NCBI GenBank assembly: GCA_040220875.1
Contig: JAVJVX010000006.1
Coordinates: 124,001-188,000 of the forward strand
Length of the DNA: 64,000 nt
Reading direction: 5' to 3'
Source: Alphaproteobacteria bacterium
Lineage (GTDB): Bacteria > Pseudomonadota > Alphaproteobacteria > JAVJVX01
Under the pieces are notes generated by a model. The model made no database searches. It was not told where the DNA came from and saw nothing but the letters and a program-made list of their open reading frames with translations. Shown here in pieces: positions 1 to 8,834 of this stretch. Both the position numbers and the translations under genes were made by a program. Positions within the stretch are counted from its first letter, which is position 1; every line of letters begins with the position of its first letter.

Positions 1-456
1 TCCCGGGTGATGGTGGGTCGCGTGGAGGGGCCAGAATCGCTCCATCGTCAGATAGGTGAAAGAGGCGGACCAGGTGATCGTGAGCAGGCCCACGAAGCTC
101 TCGCTCGCCGCCATCAGCCGCATGGCGCCGGTGGGGACGATATCGCCATATCCCAGGGTCGTGTAACTGACCGCGGAAAAATAGACGTAATCAGCCCAGA
201 TGCCGGTAAACGCGCCGGCGATTTCACCGCCAAAGGCCCCGGCGGCGGCAAATTTCTCGGCGCCGTAATAGGCCAGAGCGTAAATGCCAATCTCGGTGAA
301 ATGGGCCAGGGTGGCCGCGAGGACGACAACGACGACACGCAGCCGGGGATCGCCGTGCATTCTTGGCAGGAAGTTCCATATCCGGCGAAGGGCCTCGTAA
401 TGGATCGAGATGCAAATCACGATCAGTGAGAGTCCCAGCCATAACCCGTTCGCCAT
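1..456 (-). CDS. Two-pore-domain-type potassium channel-like protein, C-terminus cut by window edge
   Basis: The frame is open from ATG at 456 to the window edge, giving 152 residues without a stop, so the gene is partial. A GGGGGAGGGG ribosome site precedes the ATG. Hydrophobic segments lie at about residues 4-20, 40-64 and 119-137. The stretch before the last one carries a K+ channel selectivity filter, TTLGYGD at 99-105, close to the canonical TVGYG. This fits the Ion_trans_2 (pore loop plus flanking helices) family in the inner membrane. Transport of K+ is inferred from the filter. It is divergent from the following gamma-glutamyltransferase gene. Confidence 0.8.
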   Translation of the reverse strand, partial: MANGLWLGLSLIVICISIHYEALRRIWNFLPRMHGDPRLRVVVVVLAATLAHFTEIGIYALAYYGAEKFAAAGAFGGEIAGAFTGIWADYVYFSAVSYTTLGYGDIVPTGAMRLMAASESFVGLLTITWSASFTYLTMERFWPLHATHHHPG

Positions 457-600
457 GTTCGCCCCTCCCCCTGACCGGCCTGCCTGCCCAAGCTCCCTGG
501 CCAACCTGCCTGGCCGGCCTGTCCCGGCGGCCCGCGAGACGGTAGGCCCGCCGGCGCCGGTTCGCTAAGATACCCGCGCAAACCTCGATTGGGAAATTCC

Positions 601-2472
601 ATGCGTTCTCTCCCGCCCCCGGCATACCGGCGTCGGCGCGCCACACCGGCGCCGCCTGCCGCCGCCCTCCTTTTCGCCGCCATGCTGCTTCTTCCTTCCT
701 GCGAAGCCGGGCAGCCCGGCGCGCTGTCAGCGTCGGCGCCCGACCGGGCCGGCCCGGCAGACTCAATCGATTCCGCCGGCAGCGCGGCCCCGTCGCGCCA
801 GCGGGCGGCGGCGCACGGGCGGGCGGACGATCCGGCCGGACAGTCCGAGCCGGAGGCGACGAAATTCATGGTCGCCGCCGCCCATCCGCTCGCCGTCGAG
901 GCGGGACTGGAGATGCTGCGCGCCGGGGGCAGCGCGGTGGACGCGGCAATCGCGACCGAGATGGTCCTCACACTGGTCGAGCCGCAGAGTTCCGGTATCG
1001 GCGGCGGCGCCTTCCTGGTGCATTTATCGAAAGATGGCGCCCTCACGACGTATGACGGCCGGGAGACCGCGCCGGCCGCCGCCGGGGGCGACCTTTTCCT
1101 GCGCGACGATGGCACGCCCATGGAATTCTTCGAGGCGGTGGTCGGCGGACGGTCCGTCGGCGTGCCGGGCTTCATGCGCATGGCCGAGCTCGCCCACAAG
1201 GATCACGGCACGCTGCCCTGGGCACAGCTTTTCGAGCCCGCGATCCGACTTTCGGAAAATGGCTTTCCCGTTTCCGAGCGCCTGGCGCGCCAGATTGCGG
1301 AAGACAAGTATCTCGACACGTTCGAGGCGGCGCGCGCGTATTTCTTCACGGCAGACGGCGCCCCCAAACCGGCCGGCACGATCCTCCGCAATCCGGCCCT
1401 GGCCGAAACGCTGCGCCATCTGGCGCAAGCCGGGGCCGGCGCCTTCTATGACGGGCCATTGGCCGAGGACATCGTCGCCGCCGTTCGATCGACCGCACGC
1501 AATCCGGGCCAGCTAACGCCCAAGGACATGGAGACCTACAGGGCCAAGGAACGCCCGGCGCTGTGCGGCCCCTACCGCCGCTGGCTCGTCTGCGGCATGG
1601 GGCCGCCGACCTCGGGCGGGCTCGCCGTCCTGCAAACCCTCGGTATTCTGGAGGAGTTCGACCTGTCCGGCCTCGATCCCAACTCGGCCAAAGCCGTACA
1701 TCTGATCACCGAAGCGATGAACCTGGCCTATGCGGACCGCAACCGCTATGCGGCCGATTCCGATTTCGTGCCGGTCCCGACGGCGGGTCTGTTGCGCACC
1801 TCATATCTGAAGGAACGGGCGCAACTCATTTCGTTCGACCGGGCCATGGGTCCGGCTGCACCTGGTACGCCAAAGGGGGCGGCGCTCGCCCCCAACGCGT
1901 CCGCGCCGCATAATTCGGGCTATTCCACCTCGCATATGAGCATTGTCGACGGCGACGGAAGTGTGGTGTCGATGACCGCGACGATCGAAATGGCATTCGG
2001 CTCGCGCGTGATGACCCGCGGTTTCCTGCTCAATAACGAGCTGACAGATTTTTCCTTCATTCCGGAAATCGACGGTCTCCCGGTAGCCAATCGCGTGGAA
2101 GGGGGCAAGCGGCCACGGAGCACCATGTCGCCCACCATCGTGCTGGACGGGGCGGGAAAGCCCTATCTGATCATCGGCTCACCGGGCGGCCCGTTTATAG
2201 CACCCTATGTGATAAAGACGCTGATCGGTGTGCTCGACTGGGACATGTCGGTCCAGTCGGCTATCGCCCTGCCGAATTTTGCCAACCGCAACGGACCGAT
2301 CGAACTCGAAGCCGACACGGCACTCGGCGATCTGGCGCCGATCCTTCGCGCGCTCGGACATGACGTGAAAAGCCGCCGCCTGCGCAGCGGCCTCCATGGC
2401 ATCCGGGCGACGGAAACTGGTTATGAGGGGGGTGCCGACCCCCGACTGCATGGCGCCGCCCGGGGAGAATGA
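601..2472 (+). CDS. ggt: Gamma-glutamyltransferase (glutathione hydrolase), predicted lipoprotein
   Basis: The 623-residue product matches the GGT family along its length. The family transfers or hydrolyses gamma-glutamyl groups of glutathione and self-cleaves at a threonine. The likely catalytic Thr443 sits in YSTSHMSIVD, aligned with TTHYSVVD of the E. coli enzyme. Other family marks are GIGGGAF near 132 and GSPGG near the end of the small subunit. The N-terminus has a hydrophobic stretch ending LLLPSC34, a plausible lipobox, so the enzyme may be a periplasmic lipoprotein instead of a freely soluble one. The ATG at 601 was chosen over an in-frame TTG at 589 because it directly precedes the signal sequence. 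Confidence 0.9.
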   Translation: MRSLPPPAYRRRRATPAPPAAALLFAAMLLLPSCEAGQPGALSASAPDRAGPADSIDSAGSAAPSRQRAAAHGRADDPAGQSEPEATKFMVAAAHPLAVEAGLEMLRAGGSAVDAAIATEMVLTLVEPQSSGIGGGAFLVHLSKDGALTTYDGRETAPAAAGGDLFLRDDGTPMEFFEAVVGGRSVGVPGFMRMAELAHKDHGTLPWAQLFEPAIRLSENGFPVSERLARQIAEDKYLDTFEAARAYFFTADGAPKPAGTILRNPALAETLRHLAQAGAGAFYDGPLAEDIVAAVRSTARNPGQLTPKDMETYRAKERPALCGPYRRWLVCGMGPPTSGGLAVLQTLGILEEFDLSGLDPNSAKAVHLITEAMNLAYADRNRYAADSDFVPVPTAGLLRTSYLKERAQLISFDRAMGPAAPGTPKGAALAPNASAPHNSGYSTSHMSIVDGDGSVVSMTATIEMAFGSRVMTRGFLLNNELTDFSFIPEIDGLPVANRVEGGKRPRSTMSPTIVLDGAGKPYLIIGSPGGPFIAPYVIKTLIGVLDWDMSVQSAIALPNFANRNGPIELEADTALGDLAPILRALGHDVKSRRLRSGLHGIRATETGYEGGADPRLHGAARGE

Positions 2473-2801
2473 CAGGCCGGGCAACTGTGCCGGCGCGAAA
2501 ACGGGCCCGGATTTTCATCCGGGCCCGTTCCGTCTCACCTTAACCAACCGGGTTTCATCCCGGCACCCAACCGGTGCCTGATCCGGGCAACCCCGCCGCC
2601 TCGTCCCATCAGCGGGTTTGGCCGGGACCGGAAGAGCATCGCAACCGCCTGCCGGGTGCCTTTCCAGGGGGAGATCAGCGGGGCACAGCAAGCCCGGCCG
2701 ACGGCGGCGAAGCATGGCGAAACCGTAGCATCGGGGCCGACCCTCCCGATAGTCGAGGTCACCCGTTTGTGAGACGATTTGAAGAGCCGGGCGTGCCCGG
2801 C
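2473..2801. other. Structured intergenic region between ggt and the sensor kinase gene
   Basis: This 329-base gap has no convincing protein gene; its short open frames look like composition artefacts. It is full of GC-rich inverted repeats. Examples are GGCACC/GGTGCC at about 2562-2578 and CCGGG/CCCGG just before it, plus GCCGGG near 2695-2700 pairing with CCCGGC near 2622 as read on the minus strand. On the minus strand it ends in a strong hairpin with a short T run. It could be the 3' untranslated region of the kinase mRNA or a separate minus-strand small RNA. I do not recognise a known RNA family. Confidence 0.4.
2501..2528 (-). terminator. Strong hairpin, probable intrinsic terminator for minus-strand transcripts
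   Basis: A perfect 12-bp stem, ACGGGCCCGGAT, closes a 4-base loop. Read on the minus strand the stem is followed by TTTT, as expected of a Rho-independent terminator. It could end the sensor kinase transcript or a small RNA. On the plus strand it also lies 28 bases after the ggt stop but lacks a T run there, although it might still act as a weak bidirectional terminator. Confidence 0.6.
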
Positions 2802-4205
2802 TCAATCGCCGAGCGGCAGATAGAGGCGGAACGTCGTGCCCTCGCAGCCGGTCCGGACCATCTCGATTCCGCCTCCATGGGCGGCGACAATCTCACGCGC
2901 AATGGCAAGGCCGAGGCCGCTGCCGCCTGCCTTCTCCGATCCGGCAAAGGGCTCGAACAGGGATTTGAGCGCGTTCGGCGGCAGGCCCGGACCGTTATCG
3001 CTGATATCGATTTCGGCGCTGGCGTTGCGGCGGCACGCCGAGACCGAGACCTTGTGAGCGCCGGCCTGGCGCGCGTTGCCGATGAGATTTGTCAGCACGC
3101 GGTCGATCTGGTCGCGGTCGGCCACAAGGCGAAAATCCTCGCCGACCCTGTTTTCCAGCGTGAAGTCGGTTGCCGCCTCGGCCTTAAGAGGGGTCGCAAG
3201 TTCCTCGATCAGAGGGCGGAGAAATATCGGCTCCGGCCGGACCAGTGGCGCATCACGACGCGCATATTCCAGCGTGCGAACGCACAACGTTACGGCCCGG
3301 TCGATCGACCGGATCAGCGTCGGCGCGACCTTTCGGACGTCAGGATCGGTGCTGGCCGACAGGCGGTCCGACACCAGGCTGGCGGCCGAGAGAATGTTGC
3401 GCAGGTCATGATTGATCCGGGTCATGGCCGCCCCCAGCGCAGCCAGCCGGGTTTTTTGCGACAGCGCGAGGCGCAGGTCCTTTTGCATGCCGGCCAGCGT
3501 TTCCTCGACGAGGCCGATCTCGTCACGCCGGCCCGAGGGCCGGATCTCGCGCGATGCATCCTCGGGATTCGCCTGGAAGTTCAGCATCGAGTCCGTGATC
3601 CGGCGTATCGGCCGCACCATCAGCCAGCGCAGGGCAAAAAACACGAGCCCGGCCGTGATGACCGAAATCATCACCGACAATTGCAGGATGTTCCACGAAT
3701 AATGCAGCATCGCTGCGCGCATCGGCGCTTCGTCGATCAGGACCTCGATCAGGATCGAGGTGTTTTTGGGCGACGGGCCGATCACGCGCAAGACCCGATT
3801 CCCGTCCTGGCGCAATGTATCCACCGCGGCCAGAAGGTAATCGACGAAGCTGAACGTCTCGATATCGAGCGTGAGATCCGCCGTCGGCGGTGTCGACAGT
3901 GTGAGGATGCGCTTGCTGCCGTCGAGATCGATCAACACCACAAGATGCGCCCCCGCATGCCCCAGCAACTCGCGGCTGAGATCGGGGCTGACCATGAAGT
4001 CCGGCGTCGCCTCGAGGGCCAGGGCGGCGAGATGGCCGGTCTGCAGCTTTTCGTCCAGATAGGTTTTCCAGAAATTTGCCATCGAGGGGGCGTAGATCAG
4101 GAATTCCCCCAACATGACGAAAAGGATCGTCAGGATCAGCAAGCGGGAGGACAAGCCGGGCGCAAGTCCGGGGCGCGATTTCCTGTGCTGCACCGTGGCG
4201 GCCAT
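2802..4205 (-). CDS. Membrane sensor histidine kinase with HAMP domain
   Basis: The 467-residue protein has a first membrane helix at about 21-39, a periplasmic sensor region at 40-175, a second helix at about 176-194 and a HAMP linker ending in a DEIG element. The phospho-acceptor box is unusual, INHDLRN with His266, where SHELRT is common. The catalytic ATP domain has NLIGNARQAG (N box), DNGPGLP (G1) and GGSGLGLAIAREI (G2). It should autophosphorylate and pass phosphate to a response regulator, but no regulator gene adjoins it, so it is an orphan. The ATG at 4205 with upstream GGAG is preferred; an in-frame start at 4256 would add 17 residues. Confidence 0.85.
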   Translation of the reverse strand: MAATVQHRKSRPGLAPGLSSRLLILTILFVMLGEFLIYAPSMANFWKTYLDEKLQTGHLAALALEATPDFMVSPDLSRELLGHAGAHLVVLIDLDGSKRILTLSTPPTADLTLDIETFSFVDYLLAAVDTLRQDGNRVLRVIGPSPKNTSILIEVLIDEAPMRAAMLHYSWNILQLSVMISVITAGLVFFALRWLMVRPIRRITDSMLNFQANPEDASREIRPSGRRDEIGLVEETLAGMQKDLRLALSQKTRLAALGAAMTRINHDLRNILSAASLVSDRLSASTDPDVRKVAPTLIRSIDRAVTLCVRTLEYARRDAPLVRPEPIFLRPLIEELATPLKAEAATDFTLENRVGEDFRLVADRDQIDRVLTNLIGNARQAGAHKVSVSACRRNASAEIDISDNGPGLPPNALKSLFEPFAGSEKAGGSGLGLAIAREIVAAHGGGIEMVRTGCEGTTFRLYLPLGD

Positions 4206-4305
4206 CCCGTTGAAATCTCCGCTTCCTGTGCCCGGTGCCCGCCCGAACCGGTCCACGAAGCCGGCGGGCTGGCGCGATCCGGCGCTCGGCCTAGCCTAGC
4301 CTGAT

Positions 4306-4337
4306 CCGGCCATGTTTTCCGGCCATGTTTTCCGGCC
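4306..4337 (+). repeat. Two tandem 13-bp repeats plus partial third copy
   Basis: The unit CCGGCCATGTTTT occurs at 4306-4318 and 4319-4331 and is followed by CCGGCC. It lies in the gap between the kinase gene start and the rpmH promoter. No function is evident; slippage during replication could explain it. Confidence 0.7.
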
Positions 4338-4435
4338 TAGATTGCGCCCGCCGGCCCCGGCGGGCAAGGCTGCGATCGCCCCGGCCAGTCAGGGCCCGGT
4401 GCCTCGAAAGAGGCGGTTTTCAGCCCATCTCCCGG

Positions 4436-4464
4436 TTGACTTCGCCCCCGTCTCCCCCTATACA
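4436..4464 (+). promoter_or_regulatory. Sigma-70 type promoter for rpmH operon
   Basis: TTGACT at 4436-4441 and TATACA at 4459-4464 are separated by 17 bases, close to the bacterial housekeeping consensus. The -10 ends 49 bases before the rpmH start codon. This is where a promoter for the rpmH-rnpA-yidD-yidC cluster is expected. Confidence 0.75.
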
Positions 4465-4513
4465 GCCCGCGCATCATCCTCGCGACCCGTACGCGCGCCA
4501 AGGGAGCCAGACG

Positions 4514-4648
4514 TTGAAACGCACCTACCAGCCCAGCAAACTGATCCGGAAGCGCCGGCACGGGTTCCGGGCGCGTATGGCCAGCGCCGGCGGTGTCAAC
4601 GTGCTGAAAAGGCGCCGCGCCAAGGGGCGCAAGCGCCTCTCCGCCTGA
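4514..4648 (+). CDS. rpmH: 50S ribosomal protein L34
   Basis: The 44-residue product is the complete, highly basic L34 of the large ribosomal subunit, with [20 protein letters not shown] at its N-terminus. The start must be TTG at 4514, because residue 2 onward is the invariant beginning of L34 and no ATG or GTG lies at that position. An AGGGAG ribosome site sits 7 bases upstream. A near-consensus promoter precedes it and rnpA follows directly, the arrangement seen in most bacteria. Confidence 0.97.
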   Translation: MKRTYQPSKLIRKRRHGFRARMASAGGVNVLKRRRAKGRKRLSA

Positions 4649-4673
4649 CGGCCTTCCGTCCATGGGGGCGGTC

Positions 4674-5078
4674 ATGCCACCCCGTCTCCAGCGCCTCAAA
4701 AATCGCAGCGATTTCCAGCGCGTGGCCCGCGCCCGCCACCGGGCCGTACGCGACGGCCTGATCCTCCAGGCGGCACCGGCGCCGCCCGGCCTGCCCCCAG
4801 GGACGACCCGGATCGGCTTTACCGCAAGCCGCCGCGTGGGTAATGCCGTCACCCGGAACCGGGCCCGACGCCGGCTCAAGGCGGTGGTGGACAGCGTCCT
4901 CCGTCCCCATGGCGCGCCCGGCCATGATTACGTGCTGATTGCCCGGCGTGACACCCCCGCGCGACCCTTTGGTGCGCTGGAAAAGGATCTCGCCCAGGCG
5001 CTCCGGCGGCTCAAGCTCTATGTTGACGCCGACGCCGATATAGGCGATGCAGCCCCGGTTACTCGATCCCACCCCTGA
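4674..5078 (+). CDS. rnpA: Ribonuclease P protein component
   Basis: The 134-residue basic protein is the cofactor of RNase P, which removes 5' leaders from pre-tRNAs. It carries the RNR signature region as [20 protein letters not shown], preceded by the [15 protein letters not shown]-terminal helix typical of the family. It follows rpmH by 25 bases. The ATG at 4674 has a GGGGGCGG stretch before it; an in-frame ATG at 4662 is a possible alternative. The C-terminus runs into the yidD upstream region. Confidence 0.93.
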   Translation: MPPRLQRLKNRSDFQRVARARHRAVRDGLILQAAPAPPGLPPGTTRIGFTASRRVGNAVTRNRARRRLKAVVDSVLRPHGAPGHDYVLIARRDTPARPFGALEKDLAQALRRLKLYVDADADIGDAAPVTRSHP

Positions 5079-5097
5079 CGCGCGAGCGGACCCGTCC

Positions 5098-5388
5098 ATG
5101 TCGCCTATGAAAGTCATCGCCCAAGCGCTGGTTCTGTTTTACCGGGGCGGAATCTCGCCGTTTCTGCCCGTTTCATGCCGCTACGTGCCGAGCTGCTCGG
5201 CCTATGCGAACGAGGCGATCGGGACCCATGGCGTGTGGCGCGGCATCTGGCTGACGCTTCGCCGGCTCGCCCGATGCCACCCCTGGGGAGGCGCCGGCTA
5301 TGATCCGGTGCCGCCCGCCTTCACGCCGGCCGCCCCGTGCGGCCACGCCACACCGCACGAACATCAGCCGGGCACGGGAGAGAGCTAG
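5098..5388 (+). CDS. yidD: Membrane protein insertion efficiency factor YidD
   Basis: This small 96-residue protein has the family core [24 protein letters not shown] with its conserved cysteines, followed by [13 protein letters not shown]. YidD is a membrane-associated factor that helps YidC-dependent insertion. It sits between rnpA and yidC, its standard place. The ATG at 5098 gives a normal family length; an ATG at 5047 would overlap rnpA by 32 bases and add 17 unlikely residues. The proline-rich tail after the core is not conserved. Confidence 0.92.
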   Translation: MSPMKVIAQALVLFYRGGISPFLPVSCRYVPSCSAYANEAIGTHGVWRGIWLTLRRLARCHPWGGAGYDPVPPAFTPAAPCGHATPHEHQPGTGES

Positions 5389-5391
5389 ACC

Positions 5392-7158
5392 ATGGGTGAC
5401 CAGAAAAACCTCCTGCTGGCGATCCTCGCCTCGCTCGTCATTCTCCTTGGCTGGCAGTATTTCTTCGAACAGCCGCGCCTCGAGGCGGAGCAGGCAGCCC
5501 AGCGTCTTGCCGCGGAACAAACCCTGGAAGGAGAGCCAGGCGAGATCGGCCCGCCGCGACTGGAACCCGAGGACGGGCAGGACATCGCCGCTGGCGCCCC
5601 GGCACTGCCGGGAGACGTCCCGCGCTATGCCACGGTCGAAGATGCCCGCCAGGCGAGCCCGCGCATCCGCGTGTCGACGCCCAGCCTTCACGGCACGCTG
5701 TCGCTGACGGGCGCGCGTCTCGACGACCTGACCCTCGCCGATTACCGCGTCGAGGCGGATCCCGCCTCGCCGGAGGTGACGCTGCTGACGCCCAAGGGCA
5801 TGGCCCGGCCGTATTACGTCGCCACCGGATGGCTTTCGGCCGACGGGACGATCGACCTGCCCGGCCCGGACACCCTGTGGTCGACGGATAGCACGATCCT
5901 CACACCCGATCGGCCCGTGACGCTTAGCTGGGACAACGGACAGGGCCTCGTTTTCGAGCGGCGCATCGAGGTGGACAAGGACTACATGTTCAGCTTCGAG
6001 GACAGGGTCATCAACAATTCGGGACGGGCCGTGACGCTGTTTCCCTACGCGCTGTCCTCGCGCGCCGGCGTACCCGAGACGATGGGATTCTTTATTCTCC
6101 ACGAAGGTCCCATCGGCGTTCTGAACGAGACCCTCAAGGAATACGACTACGGCGATTTGATGGAAGAAGGGCCTGTGGCGGCCGAAACCGGCCCCGGCGG
6201 CTGGCTCGGCTTTACCGACCATTACTGGCTGGTGAGCCTGATTCCGGCCTATGACACGCCCTCCAAGGTGCGTGTCAGCCACGCGCGCAAGGACGGCGTG
6301 AACCGTTTTCAGGTGGATATGCGGGGCGAGGCCGTCAACATCCCGGCCGGCGCCAGCGACGGTGTGGCCACGCGCGTTTTCGCCGGCGCCAAGGAGGTGC
6401 GGCTTCTCGATTCCTACGAGGCCGCCTACGATATCGACCGCTTCGATCTGGCCGTGGATTTCGGCTGGTTTTATTTCCTGACCAAGCCGATCTTTTACGT
6501 GATGGAGATTTTTGCCGATTTCCTCGGCAATTACGGTCTGGCCATCCTTCTGCTCACGGTCATCATCAAGCTCCTTTTCTTTCCGCTCGCCAACAAGTCG
6601 TATCACGCCATGGCTTCGATGAAGAAGCTCCAGCCGAAGCTCACGGAGCTGCGTGAAAAATACAAGGACGACAAGGCGAAGATGAACCAGGAGCTGATGG
6701 AAATGTACAAGCGGGACAAGATCAATCCCGCGGCCGGCTGCCTGCCGATTCTCATCCAGATCCCTGTTTTCTTTGCCCTCTACAAGGTGTTGTTCGTCAG
6801 CATCGAGATGCGCCATGCGCCGTTTTATGGCTGGATACAGGATCTTTCCGCGCCCGATCCCACCAGCGTGCTGAACGCCTTTGGTCTCCTGCCCTGGAGC
6901 GTGCCCGAGCTTGGGATGCTCAACTTCCTGAATATCGGAATCTGGCCGCTTATCATGGGCGCCAGCATGTATCTGCAACAGAAGCTCAACCCCCAGCCGG
7001 CCGATCCGATACAGGCACGGATGTTCATGCTGATGCCGATCATTTTTACCTTTCTCCTCGCCCAGTTCGCGGCCGGGCTCGTGATCTACTGGGCGTGGAA
7101 CAACATCCTGTCCATCGCCCAGCAGTGGGCGATCATGAAAAAGGATAACGCGGCCTAG
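5392..7158 (+). CDS. yidC: Membrane protein insertase YidC (Oxa1 family)
   Basis: The 588-residue inner-membrane insertase inserts and folds membrane proteins with or without SecYEG. An N-terminal anchor (about 4-22) precedes the large periplasmic beta-domain typical of Gram-negative YidC. The C-terminal half has the conserved insertase helices, with NYGLAILLLTVIIKLLFFP near 380 and AAGCLPILIQIPVFFALYK near 450. A charged cytoplasmic hairpin lies between them. The start is 3 bases after the yidD stop and has a GAGAGA ribosome site, so translation is probably coupled. Confidence 0.97.
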   Translation: MGDQKNLLLAILASLVILLGWQYFFEQPRLEAEQAAQRLAAEQTLEGEPGEIGPPRLEPEDGQDIAAGAPALPGDVPRYATVEDARQASPRIRVSTPSLHGTLSLTGARLDDLTLADYRVEADPASPEVTLLTPKGMARPYYVATGWLSADGTIDLPGPDTLWSTDSTILTPDRPVTLSWDNGQGLVFERRIEVDKDYMFSFEDRVINNSGRAVTLFPYALSSRAGVPETMGFFILHEGPIGVLNETLKEYDYGDLMEEGPVAAETGPGGWLGFTDHYWLVSLIPAYDTPSKVRVSHARKDGVNRFQVDMRGEAVNIPAGASDGVATRVFAGAKEVRLLDSYEAAYDIDRFDLAVDFGWFYFLTKPIFYVMEIFADFLGNYGLAILLLTVIIKLLFFPLANKSYHAMASMKKLQPKLTELREKYKDDKAKMNQELMEMYKRDKINPAAGCLPILIQIPVFFALYKVLFVSIEMRHAPFYGWIQDLSAPDPTSVLNAFGLLPWSVPELGMLNFLNIGIWPLIMGASMYLQQKLNPQPADPIQARMFMLMPIIFTFLLAQFAAGLVIYWAWNNILSIAQQWAIMKKDNAA

Positions 7159-7187
7159 ACGGTGGCGAGGGAAAGGCGGATGCCGGG

Positions 7188-7838
7188 ATGAACGACGCGG
7201 TGCTCTCGGCCGAGGAGGACGCGCTGGAAGCGGGCCGCCGGCTCTTCGCGGGTCCGTGCGTCTTTATCGCCGGGGCCGCGACCGCTGACCGGCTGCCGCC
7301 GGCGGGCTCCCCTGAAATCGCTTTTACCGGCCGGTCCAATGTCGGGAAATCGAGCCTCATCAACGCATTGTCGGGTCAGAACGCCCTGGCCCGCACGTCG
7401 CGGACACCGGGCCGCACGCAGCAGCTCAACTTCTTCGATCTCTCGGCCGGGCGGCTCGTGCTCGTAGACCTGCCGGGCTACGGTTACGCACGGGCCGGCA
7501 GGAAAGTCCGCACGCAGTGGAACGAGCTGGCCCGGCAATATCTGGAAGGCCGGGCGGCGTTGCACCGCGTCTGTCTGCTCGTCGATTCGCGCCACGGCCT
7601 CAAGGACAGTGACCGAGATATCCTCGAACTGATGGACGAAGCCGCGGTTTCCTACCTGCTGGTGCTGACAAAGGCGGACAAGCCCTCCGGGGCCGCCCTG
7701 GCCGCCTGCCTTCGCGAGACGGCGGCGGAAGCCGCGCGCCATCCGGCCTGTTATCCGGCCCTGGCGGTGACCAGCGCGGAATCCGGCCAGGGTATCCCCG
7801 AGTTGCGGGCGCTTCTCACGCAATCCGCTGCCGGGTGA
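7188..7838 (+). CDS. engB: Ribosome biogenesis GTPase EngB (YihA/YsxC)
   Basis: The 216-residue GTPase acts in late assembly of the large ribosomal subunit. G1 is GRSNVGKS at 48-55, the switch region has the TPGRTQ element, G3 is DLPGYGYA, G4 is TKADK and G5 is TSAES. The pattern is specific to EngB as opposed to Era or Der. It follows yidC by 29 bases and precedes argB, a common alphaproteobacterial order. Confidence 0.95.
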   Translation: MNDAVLSAEEDALEAGRRLFAGPCVFIAGAATADRLPPAGSPEIAFTGRSNVGKSSLINALSGQNALARTSRTPGRTQQLNFFDLSAGRLVLVDLPGYGYARAGRKVRTQWNELARQYLEGRAALHRVCLLVDSRHGLKDSDRDILELMDEAAVSYLLVLTKADKPSGAALAACLRETAAEAARHPACYPALAVTSAESGQGIPELRALLTQSAAG

Positions 7839-7869
7839 GAAATTTGGCACATCCTCCGGAATTGGGATA

Positions 7870-8826
7870 ATGTCCCGCCCCATGAAAACGACCAAGCCAG
7901 CCGAAAAAAACGTGTGGCTCGAAAAGGCCAAAACCCTTTCCGAGGCGCTCCCCTATATGCGCCGCTATGCCGGCAGCACCTTCGTGATCAAGTATGGCGG
8001 TCACGCGATGGGGGACGAGCATCTGGCCAGCACCTTTGCGCGTGACGTGGTGCTGCTCAAGCAGGTGGGGATCAACCCCGTGGTGGTGCATGGCGGCGGA
8101 CCGCAGATCGCGGCCATGCTGGAGCGGCTCAAGATCAAGAGCGAATTTGTCGATGGTTTGCGCGTCACCGACGCGGCCACGGTGGACATCGTCGAGATGG
8201 TGCTGTCCGGCTCGATCAACAAACAGATCGTCTCGGCTATCAACAAGGCGGGCGGTAATGCGATCGGGCTTTCGGGCAAGGATGGCAACCTGATCACCGC
8301 GCGCAAACTGACCAAGACGCAACGGGCGACGGATTCGAATATCGAAAAGATTCTCGATCTTGGCTTCGTGGGCGAACCAAAAGAGGTGAACCCGCGCCTG
8401 CTTCAGGACATGCAGAATTCGGCCGTCATCCCGGTCATCGCGCCGATCGGCGTGGGCACGCGGGGCGAGACCTACAATATCAATGCCGACACGGCGGCGG
8501 GTGCCGTGGCATCAGCCATCAAGGCAACGCGGTTCTACCTGTTGACCGACGTCGCCGGCGTGCTGGATCGCGACGGCAATCTCCTGACCGACCTCGATCT
8601 CGAGGAGGCCGAGGCGCGGATCAGCGACGGGACGATCACAGGCGGCATGATCCCCAAGGTTGAGACCTGCATGAGCGCCGTCCGCGCCGGGGTCGAGGCG
8701 TCCGTCATCATCGACGGGCGCACGCCCCACGCGCTTCTGCTCGAGATTTTCACGGCCCATGGCGCGGGCACGCTCATCCGGGGGACCGGGAGTGACAAAG
8801 CGGGCGAACAGCCCGTCAGCGAGTAG
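7870..8826 (+). CDS. argB: Acetylglutamate kinase
   Basis: The 318-residue amino-acid kinase phosphorylates N-acetylglutamate in the second step of arginine synthesis. [10 protein letters not shown] near 39-48 is the nucleotide-binding lysine and glycine element. VVHGGGPQI binds the substrate, and the GGMIPKVE segment is the family's C-terminal signature. The length and N-terminal helix suit the arginine-sensitive hexameric type. The start follows engB by 31 bases and an in-frame ATG lies 12 bases further on. Confidence 0.96.
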   Translation: MSRPMKTTKPAEKNVWLEKAKTLSEALPYMRRYAGSTFVIKYGGHAMGDEHLASTFARDVVLLKQVGINPVVVHGGGPQIAAMLERLKIKSEFVDGLRVTDAATVDIVEMVLSGSINKQIVSAINKAGGNAIGLSGKDGNLITARKLTKTQRATDSNIEKILDLGFVGEPKEVNPRLLQDMQNSAVIPVIAPIGVGTRGETYNINADTAAGAVASAIKATRFYLLTDVAGVLDRDGNLLTDLDLEEAEARISDGTITGGMIPKVETCMSAVRAGVEASVIIDGRTPHALLLEIFTAHGAGTLIRGTGSDKAGEQPVSE

Positions 8827-8834
8827 GATCGCGC

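Noticed and set aside
2515-2805. Short minus-strand frame in the ggt-kinase gap
   Set aside because: The translation is Arg/Pro/Gly-rich without a hydrophobic core or ribosome site, and it runs through the terminator stem. The region looks like RNA structure, not protein.
2574-4304. Long open frame on the plus strand opposite the sensor kinase gene
   Set aside because: It is antisense to a clear kinase, rich in Arg/Gly and with no recognisable motif. In GC-rich DNA such mirror frames are common. Similar long antisense frames opposite yidC (5173-6978), the GGDEF/EAL genes (10136-12088, 12509-13606) and egtB/egtD (26462-28132) were dropped for the same reason.
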